DNA of 5,890 nt from CAZUHK01 sp964620345. GTDB taxonomy: Bacteria; Planctomycetota; Phycisphaerae; Phycisphaerales; Zrk34. The first letter of the stretch is position 1. Each line of letters starts with the position of its first letter. This document shows positions 1 to 5,842 of this stretch, piece after piece. A model generated the notes under the pieces. That model saw only the letters and a program-made list of their open reading frames with translations, was not told the DNA's origin and ran no database searches. The translations under genes and the position numbers were made by a program. The DNA is taken from NCBI GenBank assembly GCA_964620345.1, contig CAZUHK010000177.1:1-5890 (forward strand). Reading direction: 5' to 3'.

Positions 1-78
1 TTCGCTCGGGGATTTTCTTTCGCCAGGGGCTACAGAGGACGCGCTCGCTCGGGGCCGGGCTTGGGCAGGTGGGGTGCT
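1..78. other. Non-coding tail downstream of the PEP-CTERM gene
   Basis: This stretch lies beyond the stop codon of the minus-strand PEP-CTERM gene and runs to the window edge. I see no coding region with family resemblance, no RNA gene, and no hairpin followed by a T tract in the minus direction, so no intrinsic terminator can be called. The one pattern is a 10-nt direct repeat, TCGCTCGGGG, at 2-11 and 45-54. In such GC-rich DNA this may be chance. Confidence 0.4.
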
Positions 79-843
79 TCAGGGGGTTGGCGCGTGGCGG
101 GGGCGGCGGCCGAGGGTGCCGGGCAGGGCGGCGAGGGCGAGCAGGAGCAGGCCGGTCGGTTCGGGCACATCGGTGAAGCGGTTGATCCAGCCGGGATCCT
201 GGGTGTGGCCGTCGGCGAACCGACCGTCGGCGTCGATGGGGCCGCGGGTGAAGGCGGCGGTGAAGGTGTCGCCGACGCGGTGGCGCCAGGCGGCGTGGGT
301 CTTGCCCAGCTCGATGAGCAGGGGTTCGCCGAACGCGGCGCGGATCGACCATGCGGGATTGGTGGTGTAGCTGACCACGTCGATCGGCTGGACCGGCCAG
401 TCGTCCAGCGGCGGGACGGTGGATTCATCGGACGCCATCGCGCCGGCGGACACCAACGCGAGGCGTCGCGAGGCGCCGACGTCATCTTCACCCAGCTCCA
501 GGGACTCGACACCGATCGCCTGGGCCGAGGGCGGCAGGGCCGAGGGCCAGGTGCCTTGGTGGAGCACGACGACGCCGATGGGCGGATCGGGCTGGACCGC
601 GATGCGTTCGATGATGCGCCGCTCGTTGTCGGTCCGGCCGTCGAGGACGAGCAGGTCGATCTGCTGGCCCTGATCGGCGAGGGAGATTTCGACGTAGGGC
701 GGTCTGCCCGCGTCGGCGGCGAAGGAGATTTCGCTGATCCACGCGGCCTGGGCGGTGGCGGGAGCGACGAGGGCGCAGCACAGGCCGGCGACGATCATCG
801 CCGCGGCCAAGGGGCACCGATGGCGGGTGGTTGGCTCTCTCAT
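79..843 (-). CDS. PEP-CTERM sorting-domain protein, exported, possible lamin-tail-like N-terminal domain
   Basis: The product is a 254-residue exported protein that I cannot assign to a specific function. Seen: residues 1-33 form a signal peptide (basic start, hydrophobic core about 12-29, cleavage likely after Ala-Gln-Ala at 31-33). The C-terminus has the three parts of a PEP-CTERM signal: VPEP at 226-229, a hydrophobic stretch at about 231-244, and an Arg-rich tail at 245-249. In known systems an exosortase recognises this signal, removes it, and the protein reaches the cell surface or matrix. The mature start (WISEISF at 35-41, then a YVEIS strand and a DLLVLDG strand) loosely resembles a lamin-tail domain; this is a weak guess. 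The middle has no recognised motif. The ATG at 843 is preceded by a purine-rich GGAAAGAGA. The gene diverges from the sulfatase and has no co-directional partner in the window. PEP-CTERM call: confident. Domain identity: uncertain. Confidence 0.85.
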   Translation of the reverse strand: MREPTTRHRCPLAAAMIVAGLCCALVAPATAQAAWISEISFAADAGRPPYVEISLADQGQQIDLLVLDGRTDNERRIIERIAVQPDPPIGVVVLHQGTWPSALPPSAQAIGVESLELGEDDVGASRRLALVSAGAMASDESTVPPLDDWPVQPIDVVSYTTNPAWSIRAAFGEPLLIELGKTHAAWRHRVGDTFTAAFTRGPIDADGRFADGHTQDPGWINRFTDVPEPTGLLLLALAALPGTLGRRPRHAPTP

Positions 844-858
844 TCTCTTTCCGCGGAT

Positions 859-887
859 AGCTTACCGACATGGCAAGCCGATGTCAC
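859..887 (-). promoter_or_regulatory. Candidate sigma70-type promoter for the PEP-CTERM gene
   Basis: Read on the minus strand, GTGACA (882-887) matches the TTGACA -35 consensus at five of six bases. A 17-bp spacer separates it from TAAGCT (859-864), which keeps the T, A and final T of the -10 box. Transcription would start near 852, giving a leader of only about nine bases that includes the GGAAAGAGA ribosome binding site. The very short leader and the imperfect -10 keep confidence low. Confidence 0.3.
867..885. repeat. Inverted repeat (possible operator) in the divergent promoter region
   Basis: GACAT at 867-871 and ATGTC at 881-885 form a perfect 5-bp inverted repeat. With one unpaired G (880) the arms extend to GACATGGC and GCC-ATGTC around a central AA. 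The repeat lies almost wholly in the spacer of the candidate minus-strand promoter and overlaps the edge of its -35 box, a usual place for a repressor site. The arms are short, so chance is possible, and the two-base loop makes an RNA hairpin unlikely. Confidence 0.3.
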
Positions 888-942
888 GGGAAAACTGGTC
901 GGGGTCGCGGCGGCGCGTTATGTTGGCTGGGCCACTCGCCGC

Positions 943-950
943 AAGGAGGT
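943..950 (+). promoter_or_regulatory. Strong Shine-Dalgarno site of the sulfatase
   Basis: AAGGAGGT is a full match to the anti-Shine-Dalgarno core and sits seven bases before the ATG at 958. It decides the sulfatase start against the much longer upstream open frame. The other genes here have only weak or partial sites. Confidence 0.85.
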
Positions 951-957
951 CGTTCGC

Positions 958-2415
958 ATGAAAGCCGTGATGCTGATGTTCGACTCGCTCAACCGCCACA
1001 TGCTTGGGCCGTACGGTTGCGGGTGGACGCACACGCCGAATTTTCGTCGGCTGGCGGAGAAGACCGCGACGTTCAACACCGCGTATGTCGGGTCGATGCC
1101 CTGCATGCCGGCCCGGCGTGAGTTGCACACGGCGCGGCCGAACTTTCTGCACGGCCACTGGTCGCCGATGGAGCCGTACGACGACTCGGCGATCACGATG
1201 CTGCGCGAGGCCGGCGTGCACACGCACCTGTGCTCCGACCACTACCACTACTGGGAAGCGCCGTCGGGCAATTACCACACGAAGTACAACACGTGGGACT
1301 TCTACCGCGGTCAGGAGGGCGACCCGTTCGTGATGCAGGTTGCCCCGCCGGTGGTGCCCGAGCACGAGAACGGCAAGGGCAGACCGCAGGACTGGATCAA
1401 CCGCATGCACATCACGGCCGAGCCGCAGTGGCCGCTGGTGCAGACGATCGAGGCGGGGCTGGGGCACATCCGGCGCAACGCCGATCAGGACAGATGGTTT
1501 TTGCAGCTTGAGTGTTTCGACCCGCACGAGCCGTGGCAGGTGCCCGAGCGGTACAAGCAACTGTGGCAGGAGCTGCGCGCGTACGACGGGCCGCTGTTCG
1601 ACTGGCCGGGGTACTGCCCGGTGGACCCGGCGGTGGACTCGCCGGAGAAGATCGACCGGGCTCGCAAGACCTACGCGGCGCTGCTGGCGATGTGCGATGC
1701 GTACCTGGGCGATGTGCTGGACCTGTTCGATGAACTGGGGCTGTGGGCGGACACGATGCTGATCGTGAACACGGACCACGGCTTCCTGCTGGGCGAGCAC
1801 GACTGGTGGGCGAAGAACTCGCCGCCGTGGTACGAGGAACTGAGCCACATCCCGCTGTTCATCTGGGATCCGCGGACGCCGGGGTGCGCGGGGCAACGGC
1901 GGGACAGCTTCGTGCAGACGATCGACCTGCCGCCGACGCTGCTGGGGTATTTCGGCATCGAACCGACGCAGCGGATGATCGGCCGCGACCTGGCGGCGAC
2001 GATCGCCGACGACACGCCGGCCCGCGACGCGGGGCTGTTCGGCGGGTTCGGGCACTACGTCAGCGTGACCGACGGCCGGCACGTCTACATGCGCGCCCCG
2101 GTGAACGAAGACTGCGGGCCGCTGTACGAATACACCCTGCTGAACCTGCGCGGCGGCGAGGGGTCGAACCTTCAGCGGCACGAGGGATTCGAGTTCACGC
2201 GCGGCTGGCCGGTGTGGCGGCGGGGCCCGATCACCGGCCGCGGTGGCCACGCACGCGACGCGGGGCACCTGCTGTTCGACGTGGTGAACGACCCCCGACA
2301 ACAACACCCGCTGGCCGACCCGGCACTGGAAATGCGGATGACCGAACTGCTGATCGAACAGATGCGATCGGCCCAGGCCCCGGCGGATCAATACGAGCGA
2401 TTGGGGCTGGGCTGA
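958..2415 (+). CDS. Sulfatase, Cys-type, without signal peptide (alkaline phosphatase superfamily)
   Basis: A 485-residue member of the sulfatase family, which cleaves sulfate esters (a few relatives act on phosphonate or phosphate esters). Seen: the protein begins directly with the first core strand, MKAVMLMFDSLN, with a metal-ligand candidate Asp9. The sulfatase signature CMPARRELHTAR spans 49-60: Cys49 fits the CxPxR code for conversion to formylglycine, though the usual Ser and Gly of CxPSR...TGR are both Ala. FDPHEPW (187-193) carries the conserved PH. NTDHG (271-275) gives Asp273 and His274, and LGEHDWWAK (278-286) gives His281 and Lys286. All core catalytic and metal residues therefore appear present. 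There is no signal peptide, so the enzyme probably acts in the cytoplasm, unlike most planctomycete sulfatases. The segment where many relatives have GKWHLG reads DHYHYWE (94-100). The ATG is fixed by AAGGAGGT seven bases upstream. The substrate cannot be told from sequence. No maturation enzyme or sugar hydrolase lies beside it. Confidence 0.93.
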   Translation: MKAVMLMFDSLNRHMLGPYGCGWTHTPNFRRLAEKTATFNTAYVGSMPCMPARRELHTARPNFLHGHWSPMEPYDDSAITMLREAGVHTHLCSDHYHYWEAPSGNYHTKYNTWDFYRGQEGDPFVMQVAPPVVPEHENGKGRPQDWINRMHITAEPQWPLVQTIEAGLGHIRRNADQDRWFLQLECFDPHEPWQVPERYKQLWQELRAYDGPLFDWPGYCPVDPAVDSPEKIDRARKTYAALLAMCDAYLGDVLDLFDELGLWADTMLIVNTDHGFLLGEHDWWAKNSPPWYEELSHIPLFIWDPRTPGCAGQRRDSFVQTIDLPPTLLGYFGIEPTQRMIGRDLAATIADDTPARDAGLFGGFGHYVSVTDGRHVYMRAPVNEDCGPLYEYTLLNLRGGEGSNLQRHEGFEFTRGWPVWRRGPITGRGGHARDAGHLLFDVVNDPRQQHPLADPALEMRMTELLIEQMRSAQAPADQYERLGLG

Positions 2416-2437
2416 GCGATCGGTACCGGCCGCGTCG
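2416..2437. other. Convergent 22-bp gap without a visible terminator
   Basis: The stop codons of the sulfatase and of the transferase face each other across 22 bp. The gap holds an 8-bp palindrome, CGGTACCG (2421-2428), but no stem long enough and no T tract on either strand to make an intrinsic terminator. Transcripts from the two sides probably overlap, or end by Rho. Confidence 0.5.
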
Positions 2438-3805
2438 TCAGGCCTGGCCGACCACGCCGGGGTTGGCCGCGTCGGGGTTGGCGGGCGTGAGGGTGGTTTC
2501 GTTTTCGACCGGGTCTTGGCCGATCGGCTGGTCGGCGTGGGCTTGCTCGGCGTGCTTGGCCTCGGCGGCGCGGGCCTGGAGCAGCAGGTACTGGCGGTGG
2601 CCGATCTTGTAGGCCATGACCACCATGAACCAGAAGAAGACTAGGAAGAAGGCCGCGACGTAGCGCAGTCGAAGGAAGGTGAGCGACGCGCCGATCGCCG
2701 CGAAGACCGCCGCGGCGGCGTAGAGCGAGAGCACCGCCTTCTTGACCGACAGGCCGGCACGGATGAGCTGGTGGTGCAGGTGCTGGTTGTCGGGGCTGAA
2801 GATCGGCTGGCCGCGCATCTTCCGCCGCACGATCGCCAGCGAGGTATCCAGGATCGGCAGCGCGAAGACGATCAGCCCGGCCATGACCAGTTGCGGGTCG
2901 CCCTTCTCGGCCAGCAGGAGGATCAGCGAGACCGACAGATAACCCAGCAGCAGCGAGCCGGCGTCGCCCATGAAGATGTTGGCCGGGTTGAAGTTGTAGG
3001 GCAGATACCCCAGCACCGTGCCCAGCAGGGCCAGGCACATCACCACGCGCACCGGGTCCATGGCGAACGGCGAGTAGGCGCCGTCTGTGCCGTAGGCGCC
3101 CATGGCCAGGGTGACGGCGATGAAGCCGATGCCGACGGCGAAGATGCCGGTGACCCCGGCCGACAGGCCGTCCAGGCCGTCGATGAGGTTCAGCGCGTTG
3201 CACCCGCCGAGCACGAGGAGGGTGACGAACACGGTGCCCAGCCAGTAGGCGGGGTCTTGCCAGGCCGCGGCGGCGCCGAAGCCGGGGATGATGGTCGGTT
3301 CCAGGCCAACCGCGTGAGCCAGCGCGGCGATGACGCCGGCGGCGAGCTCGGTGCCGACGGTCTGGCTGGCCAGCAGGGCCGCGGCGAGCAGTTGCCCGCC
3401 GACCTTGACGCGCGGGCTGATGCCGTAGACATCGTCGATCACGCCCACGCCGCAGATGATCGCCGCGCCGATGAGGATGCTCGCGGGGAAGGTGATGGTG
3501 GTGCTCATCGGATCGGCCGCGATGGTGTGCGGCTGGATCATGAAGCTCACGACCACGCCGGCGATCCACCCCAGGAACAGCGCCACGCCGCCGAGGTAGG
3601 CGATCGGCTCGAGGTGGGCCTTGCGCCGGTGGTCGGGCCAGTCCACCACGCCGTTGGCCAGCGCGAGCTTGCGCATGATCGGCGTGGCGATGAAGCAGAC
3701 GCCAAACGCCACGTAGAACACCCACATGTAGGGCGAAACCACCTGGTCCGCGGTGAACCGCAGTTTCTCGGCGTCGGTCTGAGCTAGAAGGATCGATTCA
3801 AACAT
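2438..3805 (-). CDS. Polyprenyl-phosphate sugar-1-phosphate transferase, WecA/TagO/MraY family
   Basis: An integral membrane enzyme of 455 residues that moves a HexNAc-1-phosphate (GlcNAc-1-P in the best-known members) from a UDP-sugar to undecaprenyl phosphate, the first step of many surface glycans. Seen: about eleven hydrophobic segments between residues 26 and 399, and the family motifs in order: GGV (72-74), GVIDDVYGISP with the Asp pair 124-125, NALNLIDGLDGLSAG (203-217) with Asp209 and Asp212, NPANIFMGDAGS (273-284) with Asp281, and the histidine motif HLHH at 342-345. The last of these and the lack of peptidoglycan-type features favour the WecA/TagO branch over MraY. A polar Ala/Gln/Asn-rich tail of about 50 residues follows the last membrane span, longer than in many relatives. 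The start overlaps the upstream SDR gene by eight bases (ATGTTTGA), and no good ribosome site precedes it, so translation is probably coupled. Exact sugar and glycan are unknown. Confidence 0.93.
   Translation of the reverse strand: MFESILLAQTDAEKLRFTADQVVSPYMWVFYVAFGVCFIATPIMRKLALANGVVDWPDHRRKAHLEPIAYLGGVALFLGWIAGVVVSFMIQPHTIAADPMSTTITFPASILIGAAIICGVGVIDDVYGISPRVKVGGQLLAAALLASQTVGTELAAGVIAALAHAVGLEPTIIPGFGAAAAWQDPAYWLGTVFVTLLVLGGCNALNLIDGLDGLSAGVTGIFAVGIGFIAVTLAMGAYGTDGAYSPFAMDPVRVVMCLALLGTVLGYLPYNFNPANIFMGDAGSLLLGYLSVSLILLLAEKGDPQLVMAGLIVFALPILDTSLAIVRRKMRGQPIFSPDNQHLHHQLIRAGLSVKKAVLSLYAAAAVFAAIGASLTFLRLRYVAAFFLVFFWFMVVMAYKIGHRQYLLLQARAAEAKHAEQAHADQPIGQDPVENETTLTPANPDAANPGVVGQA
3798..3805 (-). 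other. 8-nt stop/start overlap (ATGTTTGA) coupling the SDR gene and the transferase
   Basis: The transferase ATG (3803-3805) lies inside the end of the SDR gene, whose TGA is at 3798-3800. With no clear Shine-Dalgarno sequence before the transferase start, ribosomes ending the first gene probably restart on the second. This supports one transcript and matched expression of both enzymes. Confidence 0.8.
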
Positions 3806-4778
3806 GCTCGGTCGGTTCCGCGGCGCCTCGCGCCTGTGCGATCAGTTCCTCCAGGGTCTGCTCCAGCGTGCGGGTCGGGGCGAAACCGATCGCTTGCTTG
3901 ATGCGGCTCAGGTCGGGCACGCGCCGGCGCAGGTCGTCGAACCGGGCGGAATAGGCCCGATCATAGGGCACGAACTCGATGGTCGACGCGCTGCGGGTCA
4001 TCGCGATCACCCGTCGAGCCAGGGCCAGGATGCTGATCTCCTGGTCGCTGCCGAGGTTGAACACCCGCCCGTGGCACGCCGGATCGCCCAACAGCCGGGG
4101 CATCGCGTCGACCACGTCGGCGACGTGGCAGAAACAGCGGCTCTGCTCGCCGTCGCCGAACACTTGTATCGGCCGATTCGCCAGCGCGTTTTGGATGAAA
4201 CGTGGAATCACCATGCCGTATTGCCCGACCTGCCTGGGTCCGACGGTGTTGAACAGCCGCACCACCACCGCCGGCAGGCCGTCGGCCTGGTGATGGGCCA
4301 GGGCGAGGTACTCGTCGATGGCCTTGGTCATCGCGTACGACCACCGCCGATAAATCGTGGCGCCGTAGGCCACATCGTCGTCTTCGCCGAAGGGGATGGC
4401 GGTGGACTTGCCGTAGACCTCGGACGAGCTGGCGATGAGCGTGGGCACGCCGCGCCCCGCCGCGGCCCGCAGCAGGTGGGCGCTGTCCATCACGTTGGTC
4501 TCGATCGATTCGACCGGCTTGTCGACGATCAACTGCACCCCCACCGCCGCGGCCAGGTGATAGATCTGATCGAACCCGTCGAGCCACTTGCCATCGTCCG
4601 GCAGGTCGCCCACGCGGCAGACTTGCAGCGAACAGCGCGGGCCCAGCAGGTGGGCCACGTTCTGCCGCCGGCCGGTGGACAGGTCATCGACCAGCCCCAC
4701 GGTGTGGCCGTCGCCCACCAGCCGGTCGGCCAGGTGCGAACCGATAAAACCGGCCCCGCCGGTGATCAGTATCTTCAT
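3798..4778 (-). CDS. NAD(P)-dependent nucleotide-sugar epimerase/dehydratase/decarboxylase (extended SDR)
   Basis: A 326-residue cytoplasmic extended SDR enzyme acting on a nucleotide-activated sugar. Seen: the Rossmann start MKILITGGAGFIGSHL with the GxxGxxG loop at 7-13; Asp31/Asp32 after the second strand, which favours NAD; HLAAAVG (74-80); SSSEVYG (117-123); the catalytic pair YxxxK at Tyr148 and Lys152; RLFNTVGPRQ (174-183); IPRFI (191-195); FGDGEQSRCFCHVADVV (207-223), the sugar-nucleotide region; and RRRVPDLSRI (284-293). Length is typical of the family. Ser119, Glu120 and Arg286 sit where UDP-glucuronate decarboxylases keep their key residues, so decarboxylation is possible, but epimerase or dehydratase activity cannot be excluded. 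It is the first gene of a two-gene unit with the transferase, so its product may feed the same glycan. The ATG follows a weak AGG seven bases upstream. Fold and cofactor class: confident. Reaction: open. Confidence 0.92.
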   Translation of the reverse strand: MKILITGGAGFIGSHLADRLVGDGHTVGLVDDLSTGRRQNVAHLLGPRCSLQVCRVGDLPDDGKWLDGFDQIYHLAAAVGVQLIVDKPVESIETNVMDSAHLLRAAAGRGVPTLIASSSEVYGKSTAIPFGEDDDVAYGATIYRRWSYAMTKAIDEYLALAHHQADGLPAVVVRLFNTVGPRQVGQYGMVIPRFIQNALANRPIQVFGDGEQSRCFCHVADVVDAMPRLLGDPACHGRVFNLGSDQEISILALARRVIAMTRSASTIEFVPYDRAYSARFDDLRRRVPDLSRIKQAIGFAPTRTLEQTLEELIAQARGAAEPTEHV

Positions 4779-4853
4779 CGCGCTGCCTGTGCCCGTTGCG
4801 TTAAGGGAACCACCTGATCGAATCGTTCTCCGGCCGCCCCGGGCGAGTCTTTA

Positions 4854-4881
4854 AGTGTACCACGATCCGCGTCCGAGTCGG
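4854..4881 (-). promoter_or_regulatory. Candidate extended -10 promoter for the SDR/transferase unit
   Basis: On the minus strand TGGTACACT (4854-4862) is an extended -10 element: TGn followed by TACACT, four of six matches to TATAAT. A poor -35, CCGACT at 4876-4881, stands 16 bp upstream, which extended -10 promoters tolerate. The start of transcription would be near 4847, leaving a leader of about 69 bases. An 11-bp palindrome, CGCCCCGGGCG (4835-4845), would lie at the very start of the transcript and could be an operator, though such GC palindromes are common by chance here. Confidence 0.35.
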
Positions 4882-4921
4882 TGAAGTTCCCGATCATCTT
4901 CCGCCGCCATGCCGCGACCGC

Positions 4922-4936
4922 GGGCCCGGCGGGCCC
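4922..4936 (-). terminator. GC-only hairpin just after pyrF (possible terminator without T tract)
   Basis: Two copies of GGGCCC (4922-4927 and 4931-4936) around a three-base loop can fold into a perfect 6-bp GC stem, three bases after the pyrF stop codon. No T tract follows in the direction of pyrF transcription, so this is not a standard intrinsic terminator. It could slow the polymerase or protect the 3' end of the message. Confidence 0.35.
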
Positions 4937-4939
4937 CGC

Positions 4940-5842
4940 TCAGGTCAGCGCTGCGTGGATCTGCTGGACCATCTGCGCCGCGGCCTCGGCGACCGGCGCG
5001 GCCCAGTCGTCGGTCGTGATTCCCTGGCAGGCGTAGATGACCGATCGGCTGGCGGTGACCAGCGCGCCGCGGCCGGCGGCGTCGAACGCGGCGCGCACGT
5101 CCGCCGCGCCGCCGCCCTGAGCGCCGTAGCCGGGCAGCAGGATGATCTGCCGGGTCATGCGATCGCGCAGCGCTGCGATCTCATCGGGCTTGGTCGCGCC
5201 GACCACCGCGCCCAGCAAGCTGTAGCCGCGCCGGCCGATGTGGGCCGCCCCGGCCTCGGCCAGCAGGTCGGCGATGTGCTCAGCGACGCTGCGTCCGTCA
5301 GCGAGCTTGGCCGCCTGCACCGCGTCGGAGCCGGGGTTGCTGGTGCGCACCAGGGCGAACAGCCCGCCGCCGACGCGCGCCGCATGATCGATGAAAGGCC
5401 CAAGCGCATCGACGCCCAGGTAGGGGCTGACGGTGACCGCGTCGGCGTGAGCGAACGCGGCCGCGGCGTAATGTTCGCTGGAGATGCCGATGTCGCCGCG
5501 CTTGGCGTCGAGGATCACGATCAGCCCCAGCCGGCGCGCCATCTGCATGCCCATCTCCAGGCACAGCGTGCCGTGCGGGCCGTACCGCTCGAAGCACGCC
5601 GACTGAAACTTCACCGCCGGCACGTGCTCGGCCACCGCCTTGAGCACGCCGCCGACCCATTGCAGCATCACCTCGGAGATCCGCTCCGGGTCGTCGGGGT
5701 CGTCGACGATCGCGCGCATCGCCGCGGGCAACCGCTCGAACACCGGATCGATGCCCACGCACACCGGCGCCTGTTTTTCCAGGCAGGCGTCGATCAGGCG
5801 GTCGGCGAAGTGGATGCCATCAGCGGCGGGCGTGTTGCTCAT
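4940..5842 (-). CDS. pyrF: Orotidine 5'-phosphate decarboxylase (type 2)
   Basis: The enzyme makes UMP from orotidine 5'-phosphate with release of CO2, the last step of de novo pyrimidine synthesis in the cytoplasm. Seen in the 300-residue product: VGIDP (29-33) with Asp32; VKFQ (77-80) with Lys78; the catalytic signature LDAKRGDIG (111-119) with Asp112, Lys114 and Asp117; SPYLGVD (139-145); VRTSNPGS (165-172); VVGATKP (213-219); PGYGAQGG (237-244); and SRSVIYA (265-271) with the likely phosphate-binding Arg266. The length and these motifs place it in the longer type-2 group rather than the roughly 230-residue E. coli type. I choose the ATG at 5842. An in-frame TTG at 5872 would add ten residues of low-similarity sequence and has no ribosome site; the chosen ATG itself has only a weak GGAT nine bases upstream. 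The gene is followed by a GC hairpin and a 161-bp gap, so it is probably transcribed apart from the SDR/transferase pair. Confidence 0.96.
   Translation of the reverse strand: MSNTPAADGIHFADRLIDACLEKQAPVCVGIDPVFERLPAAMRAIVDDPDDPERISEVMLQWVGGVLKAVAEHVPAVKFQSACFERYGPHGTLCLEMGMQMARRLGLIVILDAKRGDIGISSEHYAAAAFAHADAVTVSPYLGVDALGPFIDHAARVGGGLFALVRTSNPGSDAVQAAKLADGRSVAEHIADLLAEAGAAHIGRRGYSLLGAVVGATKPDEIAALRDRMTRQIILLPGYGAQGGGAADVRAAFDAAGRGALVTASRSVIYACQGITTDDWAAPVAEAAAQMVQQIHAALT

Larger units (their letters stand above)
844..957. promoter_or_regulatory. Divergent intergenic region between the PEP-CTERM gene and the sulfatase
   Basis: This 114-bp gap separates two divergently read genes, so promoters for both should lie here. 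It contains a candidate minus-strand promoter, an inverted repeat, a strong ribosome binding site for the sulfatase, and a weak plus-strand -10-like TATGTT at 919-924. The best -35 partner of the latter, TGGTCG at 896-901 with a 17-bp spacer, matches the consensus at only three positions, so the plus promoter is not established. The apparent open frame that runs through here into the sulfatase is a stop-poor artefact of GC-rich DNA. Confidence 0.55.

Noticed and set aside
61..957. A 299-codon in-frame extension upstream of the sulfatase
   Set aside because: It runs antisense across the whole PEP-CTERM gene, its sequence is Gly/Ala/Arg-rich with no domain, and the true start at 958 has AAGGAGGT upstream and begins exactly at the conserved first strand of the family.
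862..2391. A 509-codon open frame on the minus strand opposite the sulfatase
   Set aside because: It mirrors the codon pattern of a strongly supported sulfatase, is rich in Arg, Val, Gln and His with no recognisable motif, and arises because GC-rich codons rarely give stops on the opposite strand.
2421..2428. CGGTACCG palindrome as a bidirectional terminator
   Set aside because: The stem would be three base pairs around a two-base loop with no T tract on either side, too weak to terminate.
2388..3725. A 445-codon minus-strand frame overlapping the transferase in another frame
   Set aside because: It is extremely Arg/Gly/Ala-rich with no conserved motif, while the overlapping frame encodes the complete transferase.
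2771..3787. A 338-codon plus-strand open frame opposite the transferase
   Set aside because: Its product is a low-complexity mix of Gly, Asp, His, Gln and Arg, a typical antisense shadow; the transferase on the other strand has all family motifs.
3804..4817. A 337-codon plus-strand open frame opposite the SDR enzyme
   Set aside because: There is no motif or membrane or signal feature, and its composition is that of a shadow; the SDR gene on the other strand is unambiguous.
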